Shown: piece after piece, positions 1 to 6,600 of the stretch | Numbering within the stretch: the first letter of the stretch is position 1 | Layout of the letters: each line of letters starts with the position of its first letter | Source of the DNA: Candidatus Opimibacter skivensis | Lineage (GTDB): Bacteria > Bacteroidota > Bacteroidia > Chitinophagales > Saprospiraceae | Assembly (NCBI GenBank): GCA_016722045.1 | Contig: JADKGY010000001.1 | Span: forward strand, 992,001-1,056,000 | Direction: 5' to 3' | Length of the DNA stretch: 64,000 nt | Program-made: the position numbers and the translations under genes | The notes under the pieces: model-generated | Database searches by the model: none | Told to the model about the DNA's origin: nothing | Seen by the model: the letters and a program-made list of their open reading frames with translations, nothing else

Positions 1-864
1 TCTGAAGCTAACTATATGCCTTTTATTGTATCGAAAGGAAATCCGGTAAACATCAAAGCTGACATTTCTGCTTTTCAAAAGTCATTTGTGTTCATGAATA
101 CCTCACATGGCAACAGTGCGCTGATTTCCCTTCGTGATATTCGTTTAGCTGCATTCCAAAAATATTTGGCAGATGATGTAAAAGAAATTCATGCGGATTC
201 AATGCTGATCGAAAAGGAAAATTTATACCGGAACTATATTGCGACAATGATGAGGTTTGCTGATACTACAACAAGTATTGAAGCCGCAATGGTTGCTATT
301 CGTTGGATAAGCCCCAATGGTGATTTTGAACGAGTCCCTGAATTCATCAAAGGTCAGTGTCAGAAATGGCAGCGAAATGCCCCGGAAAATCCGATGACCG
401 GTCAATTATGTCATGTTGCGAATAAAAACACCCTGCCCGTTATGGTTGGGGATGTGATGCCAGATTTTTCGTTGCCTCTTATAAACGGAGATACCATAAT
501 GCTAAGCAAATTACTTGGTCAACGACTTACCATTGTTGACATATGGGCTTCATGGTGTGCCCCCTGCAGAAAGGAAAACCGTATGGTGTTAACCCCTTTA
601 TGGTCCGCCTATAAGGAGAAGGGTCTTCAAATCATTGGTTATTCAATTGATAACAATGCCTCTTCATGGAAATCGGCCGTACTGAAAGACGGAGCAACCT
701 GGAGCCATGCATCACATTTAACCGGGGATGCTACCCCATTTCTCGAAGCTTTACGCATTTCCACTATTCCAGCCAACTTTATACTTGATGCAGAAGGGAA
801 AATTATCGCAAAGAACCTGAATGGAGAGTCTTTAATTGGTTTTGTAAAAGATCGATTGGATTAA
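1..864 (+). CDS. TlpA-like thioredoxin-fold thiol:disulfide oxidoreductase, 5' end outside window
   Basis: The frame is open to the first base (codons before the Met at 16 read S-E-A-N-Y), so the true start lies upstream and the entry is partial. The last 140 or so residues form a thioredoxin/AhpC-TSA fold: an entry segment VGDVMPDFSLPLINGD, then the redox motif WASWCAPC (bases 544-567) with both cysteines, and a cis-proline region ISTIPANFILD. The N-terminal half is helical and resembles the extra domain that precedes the TlpA domain in many Bacteroidota proteins, which are usually periplasmic lipoproteins; the signal peptide would be off the window. Role in the family: thiol-disulfide exchange in the periplasm. 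The substrate is unknown. The gene ends 4 bases before the tRNA-like relic on the opposite strand. Confidence 0.85.
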   Translation, partial: SEANYMPFIVSKGNPVNIKADISAFQKSFVFMNTSHGNSALISLRDIRLAAFQKYLADDVKEIHADSMLIEKENLYRNYIATMMRFADTTTSIEAAMVAIRWISPNGDFERVPEFIKGQCQKWQRNAPENPMTGQLCHVANKNTLPVMVGDVMPDFSLPLINGDTIMLSKLLGQRLTIVDIWASWCAPCRKENRMVLTPLWSAYKEKGLQIIGYSIDNNASSWKSAVLKDGATWSHASHLTGDATPFLEALRISTIPANFILDAEGKIIAKNLNGESLIGFVKDRLD

Positions 865-867
865 CCG

Positions 868-932
868 GGGGATACCAGGATTTGAACCTGGTGCCCTTGG
901 CGCCATGTGCTACCAGACTACAAAACATCCCG
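868..932 (-). pseudogene. Truncated tRNA-Pro-like relic
   Basis: Read on the minus strand, this 65-nt stretch has the same 7-base 5' acceptor strand (CGGGATG) as the intact tRNA-Pro next to it, a D-loop AGTCTGGTA, and the same T arm (CCAGG, TTCAAAT, CCTGG). Between the D arm and T arm there are only 15 nt where the intact gene has 23, so the anticodon arm cannot form. The first acceptor pair is also C-C. It lies just downstream of the terminator that closes the tRNA-Ser/tRNA-Pro transcript. A decayed duplicate of tRNA-Pro is the best reading; a functional tRNA is unlikely. Confidence 0.6.
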
Positions 933-935
933 AAA

Positions 936-965
936 TAAAAAAAGAGAGTCATCTCTGACTCTCTT
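936..965 (-). terminator. Rho-independent terminator after tRNA-Pro
   Basis: A perfect 10-bp stem (AAGAGAGTCA at 942-951 with TGACTCTCTT at 956-965, 4-nt loop) is followed on the minus strand by a run of seven T. It sits 4 nt beyond the 3' end of tRNA-Pro and would end the minus-strand tRNA transcript. Confidence 0.85.
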
Positions 966-969
966 CTGT

Positions 970-1042
970 CGGGATACCAGGATTTGAACCTGGGACCCCC
1001 TGTTCCCAAAACAGGTGCGCTACCGGACTGCGCTACATCCCG
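970..1042 (-). tRNA. tRNA-Pro (anticodon TGG)
   Basis: A 73-nt cloverleaf reads on the minus strand: acceptor CGGGATG pairs with TATCCCG (one G-T pair), the D stem is GCGC/GCGC, the anticodon stem CCTGT/ACAGG encloses loop TTTGGGA with anticodon TGG, and the T arm is CCAGG-TTCAAAT-CCTGG. CCA is not encoded. It is downstream of tRNA-Ser on the same strand and probably shares its transcript. Confidence 0.95.
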
Positions 1043-1049
1043 AAATAAG

Positions 1050-1126
1050 TTGGAGTTTCAGTGTGGGTGTGGGTGTGGATATGATTTTTACTCCAAACTC
1101 ACACTCAAACCCTTACTCAAACTCTT
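1050..1126. repeat. Imperfect inverted, low-complexity repeat between two tRNA genes
   Basis: Units of the type GTGTGG (about 1060-1078) face units of the type ACTCAAAC (about 1090-1126), and GGAGTTT near 1052 faces CTCCAAACTC near 1091. The stretch could fold into an imperfect hairpin inside a tRNA-Ser/tRNA-Pro precursor. It resembles the other short-unit arrays of the window. Confidence 0.5.
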
Positions 1127-1130
1127 AAGC

Positions 1131-1218
1131 GGTGAGGGAGAGATTCGAACTCTCGGTACATGTTTCCACGTACGACGGTTTAGCAAACCGTTGGTTTAAG
1201 CCACTCACCCACCTCACC
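1131..1218 (-). tRNA. tRNA-Ser (anticodon GCT)
   Basis: An 88-nt class II tRNA reads on the minus strand. The acceptor GGTGAGG pairs with CCTCACC, the anticodon stem ACGGT/ACCGT encloses TTGCTAA with anticodon GCT, a long variable arm follows, and the T arm contains GTTCGAATC. CCA is not encoded. It is the first gene of the minus-strand tRNA pair. Confidence 0.95.
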
Positions 1219-1310
1219 TCAAAATTTTTACACCTTAAGAATCAAGTGTTTAGGTCGAATCCTCCGATCAAAAACATTTTCAGTCAACGACTGTCCTACT
1301 TTAGGAGGGG

Positions 1311-1318
1311 CAAATATA
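1311..1318 (-). promoter_or_regulatory. Predicted -7 promoter element for the tRNA-Ser/tRNA-Pro transcript
   Basis: The minus strand reads TATATTTG, an exact match to the Bacteroidota -7 consensus TAnnTTTG. It lies about 90 nt upstream of the mature 5' end of tRNA-Ser. No TTG at a usual -33 distance is visible, so only the -7 box supports the call. Confidence 0.5.
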
Positions 1319-1399
1319 GAAAATCTATTCTCAAAGCGAAGGTTTGCCATAGTTTTGACGATTAATACCTTTACTTCTCAACAAATCTTCACGTAAGAT

Positions 1400-2014
1400 A
1401 TGACTCAACAGACTGTCCTCCATAAAACCCGATTATACACGATTATCTTATGTGCCTCTATGGCTATTATGGTTTCATGCAGTACAAAAAAAGAAAAACA
1501 GGCAGAAGTTATCAAAGAAGTCAAGCCCAACACGGAAATCGTAAATCCTATGAAGGATTCAATGTCAAGGCAGACACTTACTCATCAGCCATCTGCCATC
1601 CCTATACCTCCCCGGAACGAACCTTCAAGACCAAAGGAACTTGAAGTAATCATCCCACTCAAACCAAAAATTTGCGATATCAATCTCAAACTTATCGCCA
1701 GTCCGAAAAACGGTCAGAAAATTTATTACGTCACCGGTTTGATTCCCGGAGAATTCAAATGTTGGGTGGATCTGGAAAATGCAAGTTTGAAAATATGTAA
1801 TGGCAGTCCTTCTGTGCTGTATTTTGTTGATATACCTAATCCAAAAGTTACTCCTACTCCACCCCATTTTCTTGATGCAAGTACTCTTGCCACAAACGGT
1901 GTAGGGCTATTTGAATACAACGGTTCAAATTGGACTATGAGAGGCGCTGGCATCTGGAAAAGAAAGGATAAAGGATACGGATACTATAATACAGATAACG
2001 CTGGTGGAGGGTGA
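1400..2014 (+). CDS. Hypothetical lipoprotein
   Basis: This 204-residue protein has a lipoprotein signal peptide: a basic start (MTQQTVLHKTRLY), a hydrophobic core, and lipobox MVSC with the cysteine near residue 27. A Lys/Glu- and Pro-rich linker follows to about residue 80. The C-terminal part has cysteines (KICDI, FKCWV, LKICN) and an aromatic, glycine-rich tail (GYGYYNTDNAGGG). I recognise no family. It stands alone between the tRNA cluster and a convergent minus-strand gene. The start at 1400 is favoured because it gives a clean signal peptide. Predicted place: envelope, membrane-anchored; role unknown. Confidence 0.75.
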   Translation: MTQQTVLHKTRLYTIILCASMAIMVSCSTKKEKQAEVIKEVKPNTEIVNPMKDSMSRQTLTHQPSAIPIPPRNEPSRPKELEVIIPLKPKICDINLKLIASPKNGQKIYYVTGLIPGEFKCWVDLENASLKICNGSPSVLYFVDIPNPKVTPTPPHFLDASTLATNGVGLFEYNGSNWTMRGAGIWKRKDKGYGYYNTDNAGGG

Positions 2015-2023
2015 AAAGAGTAA

Positions 2024-2091
2024 TCAGTATTCAGTGGTGAATAGTTGTAGTGGCAGTAGCATTTGCAGCAGGAGTGTTCAGTATTCAGTGG
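2024..2091. repeat. Direct repeat of a 14-mer between convergent genes
   Basis: TCAGTATTCAGTGG occurs at 2024-2037 and again at 2078-2091, 54 bases apart, in the gap between the lipoprotein gene and the convergent flavoprotein gene. No hairpin terminator is obvious here. Confidence 0.6.
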
Positions 2092-2144
2092 CCATTGGAC
2101 AGCAGTGAAAAATTGTGGTTGTTAAAATACTGAAAACGAATTTT

Positions 2145-3380
2145 TTAATTTGACCTTAATAGCTCGGACATTTTTCTTGCGGCTAATTCTGCACCTGTCC
2201 ATGCAGCCTGAAAATTAAATCCTCCCGTAAGAGCATCTATATTGAGAACTTCGCCAACTAAAAATAATTGAGGACGTATTTTACTCTGGAAACTTTTCAT
2301 ATCGATATCCGTCAAATCAACACCACCGGCAGTTACAAATTCATCCTTGTAAGTGCTCTTTCCGGTGACTCGATACGTGTCACGACAAAGAACATCGGCT
2401 AGCCGGTCGAGGTGTTTATTTCCCATCTCTGAACAATTCGTTAGCTCAGGTATCTCAGCTCTCGTACAGAAATATTTCCAAAGTCGGGCAGGAATATCCT
2501 GCACGACAAGGTTATTTACTTTACGACGGGTATTTATTTTCATCGTGGATTGAAGCCATTTCCTGAACATATCCTGGTCTTCAGCCCCACGCCAGTTGAT
2601 CACCAAATCAAATACATAACCACAATCATATAAATCCCTGGCACCCCACGCTGACAATTTCAAAATGGCAGGGCCGCTTACCCCCCAATGTGTAATCAGG
2701 AGTGGTCCTGATGTCTCCAATTTAAATGCCGGAATAGAAACTTTAACATCACTTTTGCTTATTCCCTGAAGTGAGAGCAGATTAGTATCTCGGATATTAA
2801 ATGTAAAGAGAGAGGGAACCGGTGAGATGATCGTATGGCCTATCTTCTTCAGTAAATCCCATGTTCGTTGGTCGCTGCCACTGGCAATTAATAAAAATTT
2901 TGATTGCAAAGTATTTCCATCAAATAAAGTAATCTTCCATGATGCTGTGGATTCATCGAATACCCAATCTGAAGCCCTCGTTGAAATCAAAAGTTTTATC
3001 CCTGATCTTTCGATCGCTCGTGTAAAACAATCTATTATGGTGGAAGACTTATCCGTCACCGGAAACATTCGGCCATCATTCTCCTTTTTCAATTTTACTC
3101 CCCTTGATTGCAACCATTCGACCATATCCTTTGGCTGGAATTTGAAAAATGGTCCAAGCATTTCCTTTTGTCCACGTGGATAAAAAGAAGTCAGTTCTTC
3201 AGGATCAAAACAGGCATGGGTGACATTGCATCGACCACCACCTGAGATTTCAACTTTAGACAATGGTTTTCTTGCAGCTTCGAGAATGCAGATTTTTGCA
3301 CCGGGAAAGAGCTCACCGACACGTATGGCGCCGAAGAATCCGCCTGCGCCTCCACCGATGACGACCAGATCAAATATCAT
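2145..3380 (-). CDS. BaiN/HI0933 (YhiN)-type NAD(P)/FAD-dependent oxidoreductase
   Basis: This 411-residue flavoprotein opens with a dinucleotide-binding motif, VVIGGGAGGFFGAI, within the first 25 residues, and has the family motif GGGRCNVTHAC near residue 47. The C-terminus has the second FAD-contact block, LFLVGEVLNIDALTGGFNFQ, typical of the HI0933-like family. Length is normal for the family. The physiological substrate is generally not known for these proteins. The start overlaps the stop of the upstream gene by 4 bases (ATGA), so the two are probably translationally coupled. The function beyond flavin-dependent redox is unassigned. Confidence 0.88.
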   Translation of the reverse strand: MIFDLVVIGGGAGGFFGAIRVGELFPGAKICILEAARKPLSKVEISGGGRCNVTHACFDPEELTSFYPRGQKEMLGPFFKFQPKDMVEWLQSRGVKLKKENDGRMFPVTDKSSTIIDCFTRAIERSGIKLLISTRASDWVFDESTASWKITLFDGNTLQSKFLLIASGSDQRTWDLLKKIGHTIISPVPSLFTFNIRDTNLLSLQGISKSDVKVSIPAFKLETSGPLLITHWGVSGPAILKLSAWGARDLYDCGYVFDLVINWRGAEDQDMFRKWLQSTMKINTRRKVNNLVVQDIPARLWKYFCTRAEIPELTNCSEMGNKHLDRLADVLCRDTYRVTGKSTYKDEFVTAGGVDLTDIDMKSFQSKIRPQLFLVGEVLNIDALTGGFNFQAAWTGAELAARKMSELLRSN

Positions 3381-4081
3381 CTTGATGTCATTTTATTTTT
3401 TTCTCCTGCAAAGACCATGAGTTCATAGCTCAATTGAAAAGGAAGGAATTTTACATGATGGCGATCTGCTTCACGATATTCAGTTAGCTTTTCAAAATTT
3501 ACATTTCGTTGTAGAAAGGTGAAAGCTATAGCAGCTACCTTTTCATAACGGACAAGATCATCTATGATCGGAATATCCGGACTCCCTACTATTTTACAAA
3601 AAATGCTGAAAACATCAAGCCCCGGGTAAAGAGAATATTTTGCCGGAAACAACCCTGCCAGGTACAGGCTGACAACAGAAGCATCCTGATGATGATAGGT
3701 TTCAACAGAAAGAGCATTCCTGTGACGATGCAACTGAAGCAACTCATCACAATAATAGTTGAACCGGTATATCCTGCCATCGAGAGAAGCTGCATCATTG
3801 GCCAGATCTTTCCACGCAATTGTTGCTAATTCAGGATCAGACTCGATAAGTTTGATCATAATTTCTTTCGGCCGATAATTGTCCCTTTTCCACCACCGTT
3901 GTGTATAGTCACTTTTCAGGCATTGTTCGTAAGTAGCCCTCAAAGAATTTAATTCTGGTGGCTTCCAAAAAGTATGAAAATGTTCAACCATTGAATGTGG
4001 ATAATACCATTCTACCTCATTGGTTTTCAATTGGACAGAAACAAAATCATGGATCAGGGCTTCAAGTAAGTGCAATTTCAT
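3377..4081 (-). CDS. Uncharacterised protein coupled to the flavoprotein gene
   Basis: A 234-residue soluble protein with no signal peptide and no membrane segment. It is rich in aromatic residues and histidine, with motifs such as EVEWYYPHSMVEHFHTFW near the start, QRWWKRDNYRPKE in the middle and YHHQDASVVSLYLAGLFPAKYSLYPG in the second half. I do not recognise a family. Its stop overlaps the start of the downstream flavoprotein gene by 4 bases, so they form a two-gene operon and may act together. It is not an out-of-frame artefact: the ATGA junction and even composition support a real gene. Confidence 0.75.
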   Translation of the reverse strand: MKLHLLEALIHDFVSVQLKTNEVEWYYPHSMVEHFHTFWKPPELNSLRATYEQCLKSDYTQRWWKRDNYRPKEIMIKLIESDPELATIAWKDLANDAASLDGRIYRFNYYCDELLQLHRHRNALSVETYHHQDASVVSLYLAGLFPAKYSLYPGLDVFSIFCKIVGSPDIPIIDDLVRYEKVAAIAFTFLQRNVNFEKLTEYREADRHHVKFLPFQLSYELMVFAGEKNKMTSR

Positions 4082-4152
4082 CAGACCGTGAAGGTAAAGT
4101 ATAAGGATGAAGGCTAAGATGCCGGGAATGCCGCGGGATAAAGGGCAGGGCT

Positions 4153-4327
4153 ATGTCAAAAAAAAAGAATCGATAAATATGAAATCAAAATAAATATATA
4201 TCCAACTGAAAAGTTCATCTTTGAGCCGTTGATATGCTTTGAAAGCGTATCCCCTGAAAATAAATCAGAGCTGCCCGAAAGCAAAAAAGAATACTTTTAT
4301 TACCTTTTGGAGAAATTTAAACACTGA
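4153..4327 (+). pseudogene. Small ORF with a one-base frameshift in an A run
   Basis: From ATG 4153 the frame reads M-S-K-K-K-N-R-stop because the A run at 4158-4166 has nine bases. With eight A the frame continues to a stop at 4325-4327 and gives about 57 residues of ordinary coding composition (RIDKYEIKINIYPTEKFIFE, then EYFYYLLEKFKH). An AGGGC stretch precedes the ATG, and the stop is 6 bases before the start of the CBS-domain gene. This looks like a real first gene of the CBS operon carrying a frameshift, a sequencing error in a homopolymer, or a slippage site. Confidence 0.5.
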
Positions 4328-4333
4328 AAAGAA

Positions 4334-4735
4334 ATGATGAATGAACCTGTCTCGCTGATCATGTCACGGAATGTGATCACCGCTTCTGCTGACGATACCC
4401 TTTCCGTAGCTCGTAGCATATTCCTAAAAAACAAGGTCCACCACCTCCCGATAGTTGACGGAACCAGACTTGTCGGAATCCTTACCACATATGACCTCTT
4501 TAAGGTCGTCGGACCTAACAAGGATTATGAAAAGATCTATATTAAGGACGTGATGACGACGCATATAGCTACACTGGAACCGGAAGACAAGATTGGGTCA
4601 GCTGCGGAGCTATTCCTTGAAAATCTTTTTCATGCAGTACCTATCGTAAAAGATGGCGAGTTAAAAGGGATAGTGACCTCATTAGATGTCATCAAATATG
4701 AATTCAAAAAAGAATATCCGACACAGGCTATTTAA
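4334..4735 (+). CDS. Two-CBS-domain protein
   Basis: The 133-residue protein is made of two CBS motifs and nothing else: VSLIMSRNVITASADDTLSVA with HHLPIVDGTRLVGILTTYDL (about residues 5-62), then IKDVMTTHIATLEPEDKIGSAA with HAVPIVKDGELKGIVTSLDV (about 70-126). Such pairs bind adenine nucleotides and act as energy sensors on a partner protein. It starts with two adjacent ATG codons (4334, 4337), so the exact start is open. It is followed after 11 nt by a small membrane protein gene, its likeliest partner. The link is inference from spacing. Confidence 0.88.
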   Translation: MMNEPVSLIMSRNVITASADDTLSVARSIFLKNKVHHLPIVDGTRLVGILTTYDLFKVVGPNKDYEKIYIKDVMTTHIATLEPEDKIGSAAELFLENLFHAVPIVKDGELKGIVTSLDVIKYEFKKEYPTQAI

Positions 4736-4746
4736 GAAAACGGTTG

Positions 4747-5226
4747 ATGCCTATTGAACTAATCTCTTCATTCCGAAAAAAAATAAATATTCATTTGCTG
4801 ATTGTCTCCGTGCTGGCAATCATTTTCATTGGCTTGAATATATTATTTCACAATGATAGTCTGTTTATTCTTCAGGTCATCAGGATATTGACTTTTTTCC
4901 TGGTCATACATGCGCTTTCACTTTTTCAGAGAAGGAACAGCCTGTTTAAAATATTTAACAGAAACCCATCCGAAATCATCAGCACATTCGAAACATATCT
5001 TCAGGAAAGAAAACAAAATGCTGACAGGAATAAAATCATAAGAATAATTATGATTGTCCTGCTGACGATTGGGCTGTTGTACGATTTATTTGATTACAGT
5101 AGTAAAGCATGGTCAGATTCTATAATTCCATTATGGTTTGCGACTATCCTGTTGATCATTGCAGAAAAATGGTCAGACATGAACACACATATCATGTTGC
5201 AGGATCTGAAACACAGCGAGAAATAA
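4747..5226 (+). CDS. Small four-helix membrane protein
   Basis: I place the start at ATG 4747; the open frame also has a TTG one codon earlier. The 159-residue product has two hydrophobic hairpins: one at about residues 15-60 (IHLLIVSVLAIIFIGLNILF and IRILTFFLVIHALSLF) and one at about 97-140 (IRIIMIVLLTIGLLY and IIPLWFATILLIIAEKW), joined by a charged cytoplasmic-type loop. This resembles duplicated 2TM proteins. No catalytic motif is visible. It follows the CBS gene by 11 nt and converges with the next gene, with 2 nt between stops. Confidence 0.75.
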   Translation: MPIELISSFRKKINIHLLIVSVLAIIFIGLNILFHNDSLFILQVIRILTFFLVIHALSLFQRRNSLFKIFNRNPSEIISTFETYLQERKQNADRNKIIRIIMIVLLTIGLLYDLFDYSSKAWSDSIIPLWFATILLIIAEKWSDMNTHIMLQDLKHSEK

Positions 5227-5228
5227 AA

Positions 5229-6371
5229 TTACTCCGTTAATTCTGAATGATAGGCCTGCTTGACGATCACACCATCCAGTATAGCTGAAGGATAGATATC
5301 ACTTTGATGGATCACACCCTGGTATTCTCCCGTCAATAGTAACCGTGCACATTCCACAAGGGGAGCTGCTGTACAGATCTGTATCGCCCGCATCGTAATG
5401 GAGCCAAACATCATCGGATAAATATGCTGTGCATGTTGAATGGAACGAAGATGACCTGATTGGTCATATCCCGTCACAGACGCGTAGATGACGATGACAT
5501 CATCTTCTACGTGCGGAACATTTTCAATCAGAAATTTTTCAAGACGTTCGATTTTAGAATCCGGATTAGTGTCATTTTTCAACCAGGATTGGATCCAATC
5601 ATAATGCCCCGGATATCTGATTGTTTTATAATCGATGTTTCGGATTTCATCTTTGAGGACATTGGGCAGGTCAGCAGCCCCTCCACTGGTCAGGTCAGCT
5701 TCGTATCGCCTGCCATTGATGATCAATGTCTCTCGTTCTGAAAGAGAAGGGAGGCTGACAATCTGATGATCGCGGACAGCTTCTGAAGGCTTAATATATT
5801 CTGTAGCGACGCCTATCGTGCTCCAGGTAAAACCATAATAATGTGGTGATTCAGTGTATTGAGTCAAAGCCCCAACCCGCATGGCGAGACGTTCAAGTTT
5901 TTCAACGCCATATTTTTTCTTAAATGTATCAATCAGATGTAAGGCTACATTATTGACATACCCGGGTGCCAATCCGGTCTGTAGAATAAAACCTGTTTCA
6001 GCTTCTTCCGCCATCTCAGTGATTTCAGCTGTCTCCTTTACATATTCTGTAAGATTTGCATAATGAAGACCATACTCTATACACAGACGCGCGAGGGCAG
6101 GACCAAATTTTCCAGGGAGACAATCAAGCAAAACATCACAATCTGTAAGAATGCGTTCAAATGACTCAACATGGTCAACTGAAGAAATAAGGAAGGTCAC
6201 TAACCTACCCTTCTTGCTTAGGCCTTTTTCGATCCATGTTTTGGCTTCATCTAGCTGTTCCTGTGCGGCATCGCCGATGACCACCTCACAATCCCAGTTT
6301 TGAGCATCGAGAATCAATAGTGCCGCAGCCCGTCCAATGCCTCCTGCTCCTGCAATGAAAATTTTATCCAT
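5229..6371 (-). CDS. Saccharopine dehydrogenase-family NAD(P)-binding protein
   Basis: The 380-residue protein begins with a Rossmann motif, KIFIAGAGGIGRAAALLIL, and continues with the family's catalytic-domain features LLDCLPGKFGPALARLCIEY and GFILQTGLAPGYVNNVA. It matches the saccharopine dehydrogenase / carboxynorspermidine synthase superfamily. In this phylum such genes can act in lysine metabolism or polyamine synthesis; I cannot choose between them by reading. No partner enzyme of either pathway is adjacent. The start is well placed ahead of the Rossmann fold. A degenerate -7 element (TACCTTCG on the minus strand near 6403) is the only promoter hint. Confidence 0.82.
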   Translation of the reverse strand: MDKIFIAGAGGIGRAAALLILDAQNWDCEVVIGDAAQEQLDEAKTWIEKGLSKKGRLVTFLISSVDHVESFERILTDCDVLLDCLPGKFGPALARLCIEYGLHYANLTEYVKETAEITEMAEEAETGFILQTGLAPGYVNNVALHLIDTFKKKYGVEKLERLAMRVGALTQYTESPHYYGFTWSTIGVATEYIKPSEAVRDHQIVSLPSLSERETLIINGRRYEADLTSGGAADLPNVLKDEIRNIDYKTIRYPGHYDWIQSWLKNDTNPDSKIERLEKFLIENVPHVEDDVIVIYASVTGYDQSGHLRSIQHAQHIYPMMFGSITMRAIQICTAAPLVECARLLLTGEYQGVIHQSDIYPSAILDGVIVKQAYHSELTE

Positions 6372-6558
6372 AAGATCTGTAATTGATTGATTTATAAGGG
6401 TGGCCGAAGGTAATTATTTTGGCCCTTTGGTTTGAATTAGAGGGCTAAACGATATTCCTTTTGTCAAATTGGTTATAAAATCTGCATTTCTGACCGGGAC
6501 AAAAAACATATTAAATAAAAAAATCATGTATATCTATCTATATAAGTGCAGATAGTAC

Positions 6559-6566
6559 TATATTTG
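6559..6566 (+). promoter_or_regulatory. Predicted -7 promoter element for ftsK
   Basis: TATATTTG matches TAnnTTTG exactly, 34 nt before the ftsK start codon. The 229-bp space between the divergent dehydrogenase and ftsK genes is otherwise AT-rich with no other clear signal, and no -33 TTG is visible at a usual distance. Confidence 0.5.
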
Positions 6567-6600
6567 AGCGCCATCCCAAGGCAGCAATACGCCCATTGCT

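Noticed and set aside
868..932. Second functional tRNA-Pro or a tRNA-Gly
   Set aside because: Only 15 nt lie between D and T arms, so no anticodon stem-loop can form, and the first acceptor pair is C-C.
803..1365. Open reading frames crossing the tRNA cluster
   Set aside because: They run through the tRNA-Pro and tRNA-Ser genes and have no family features.
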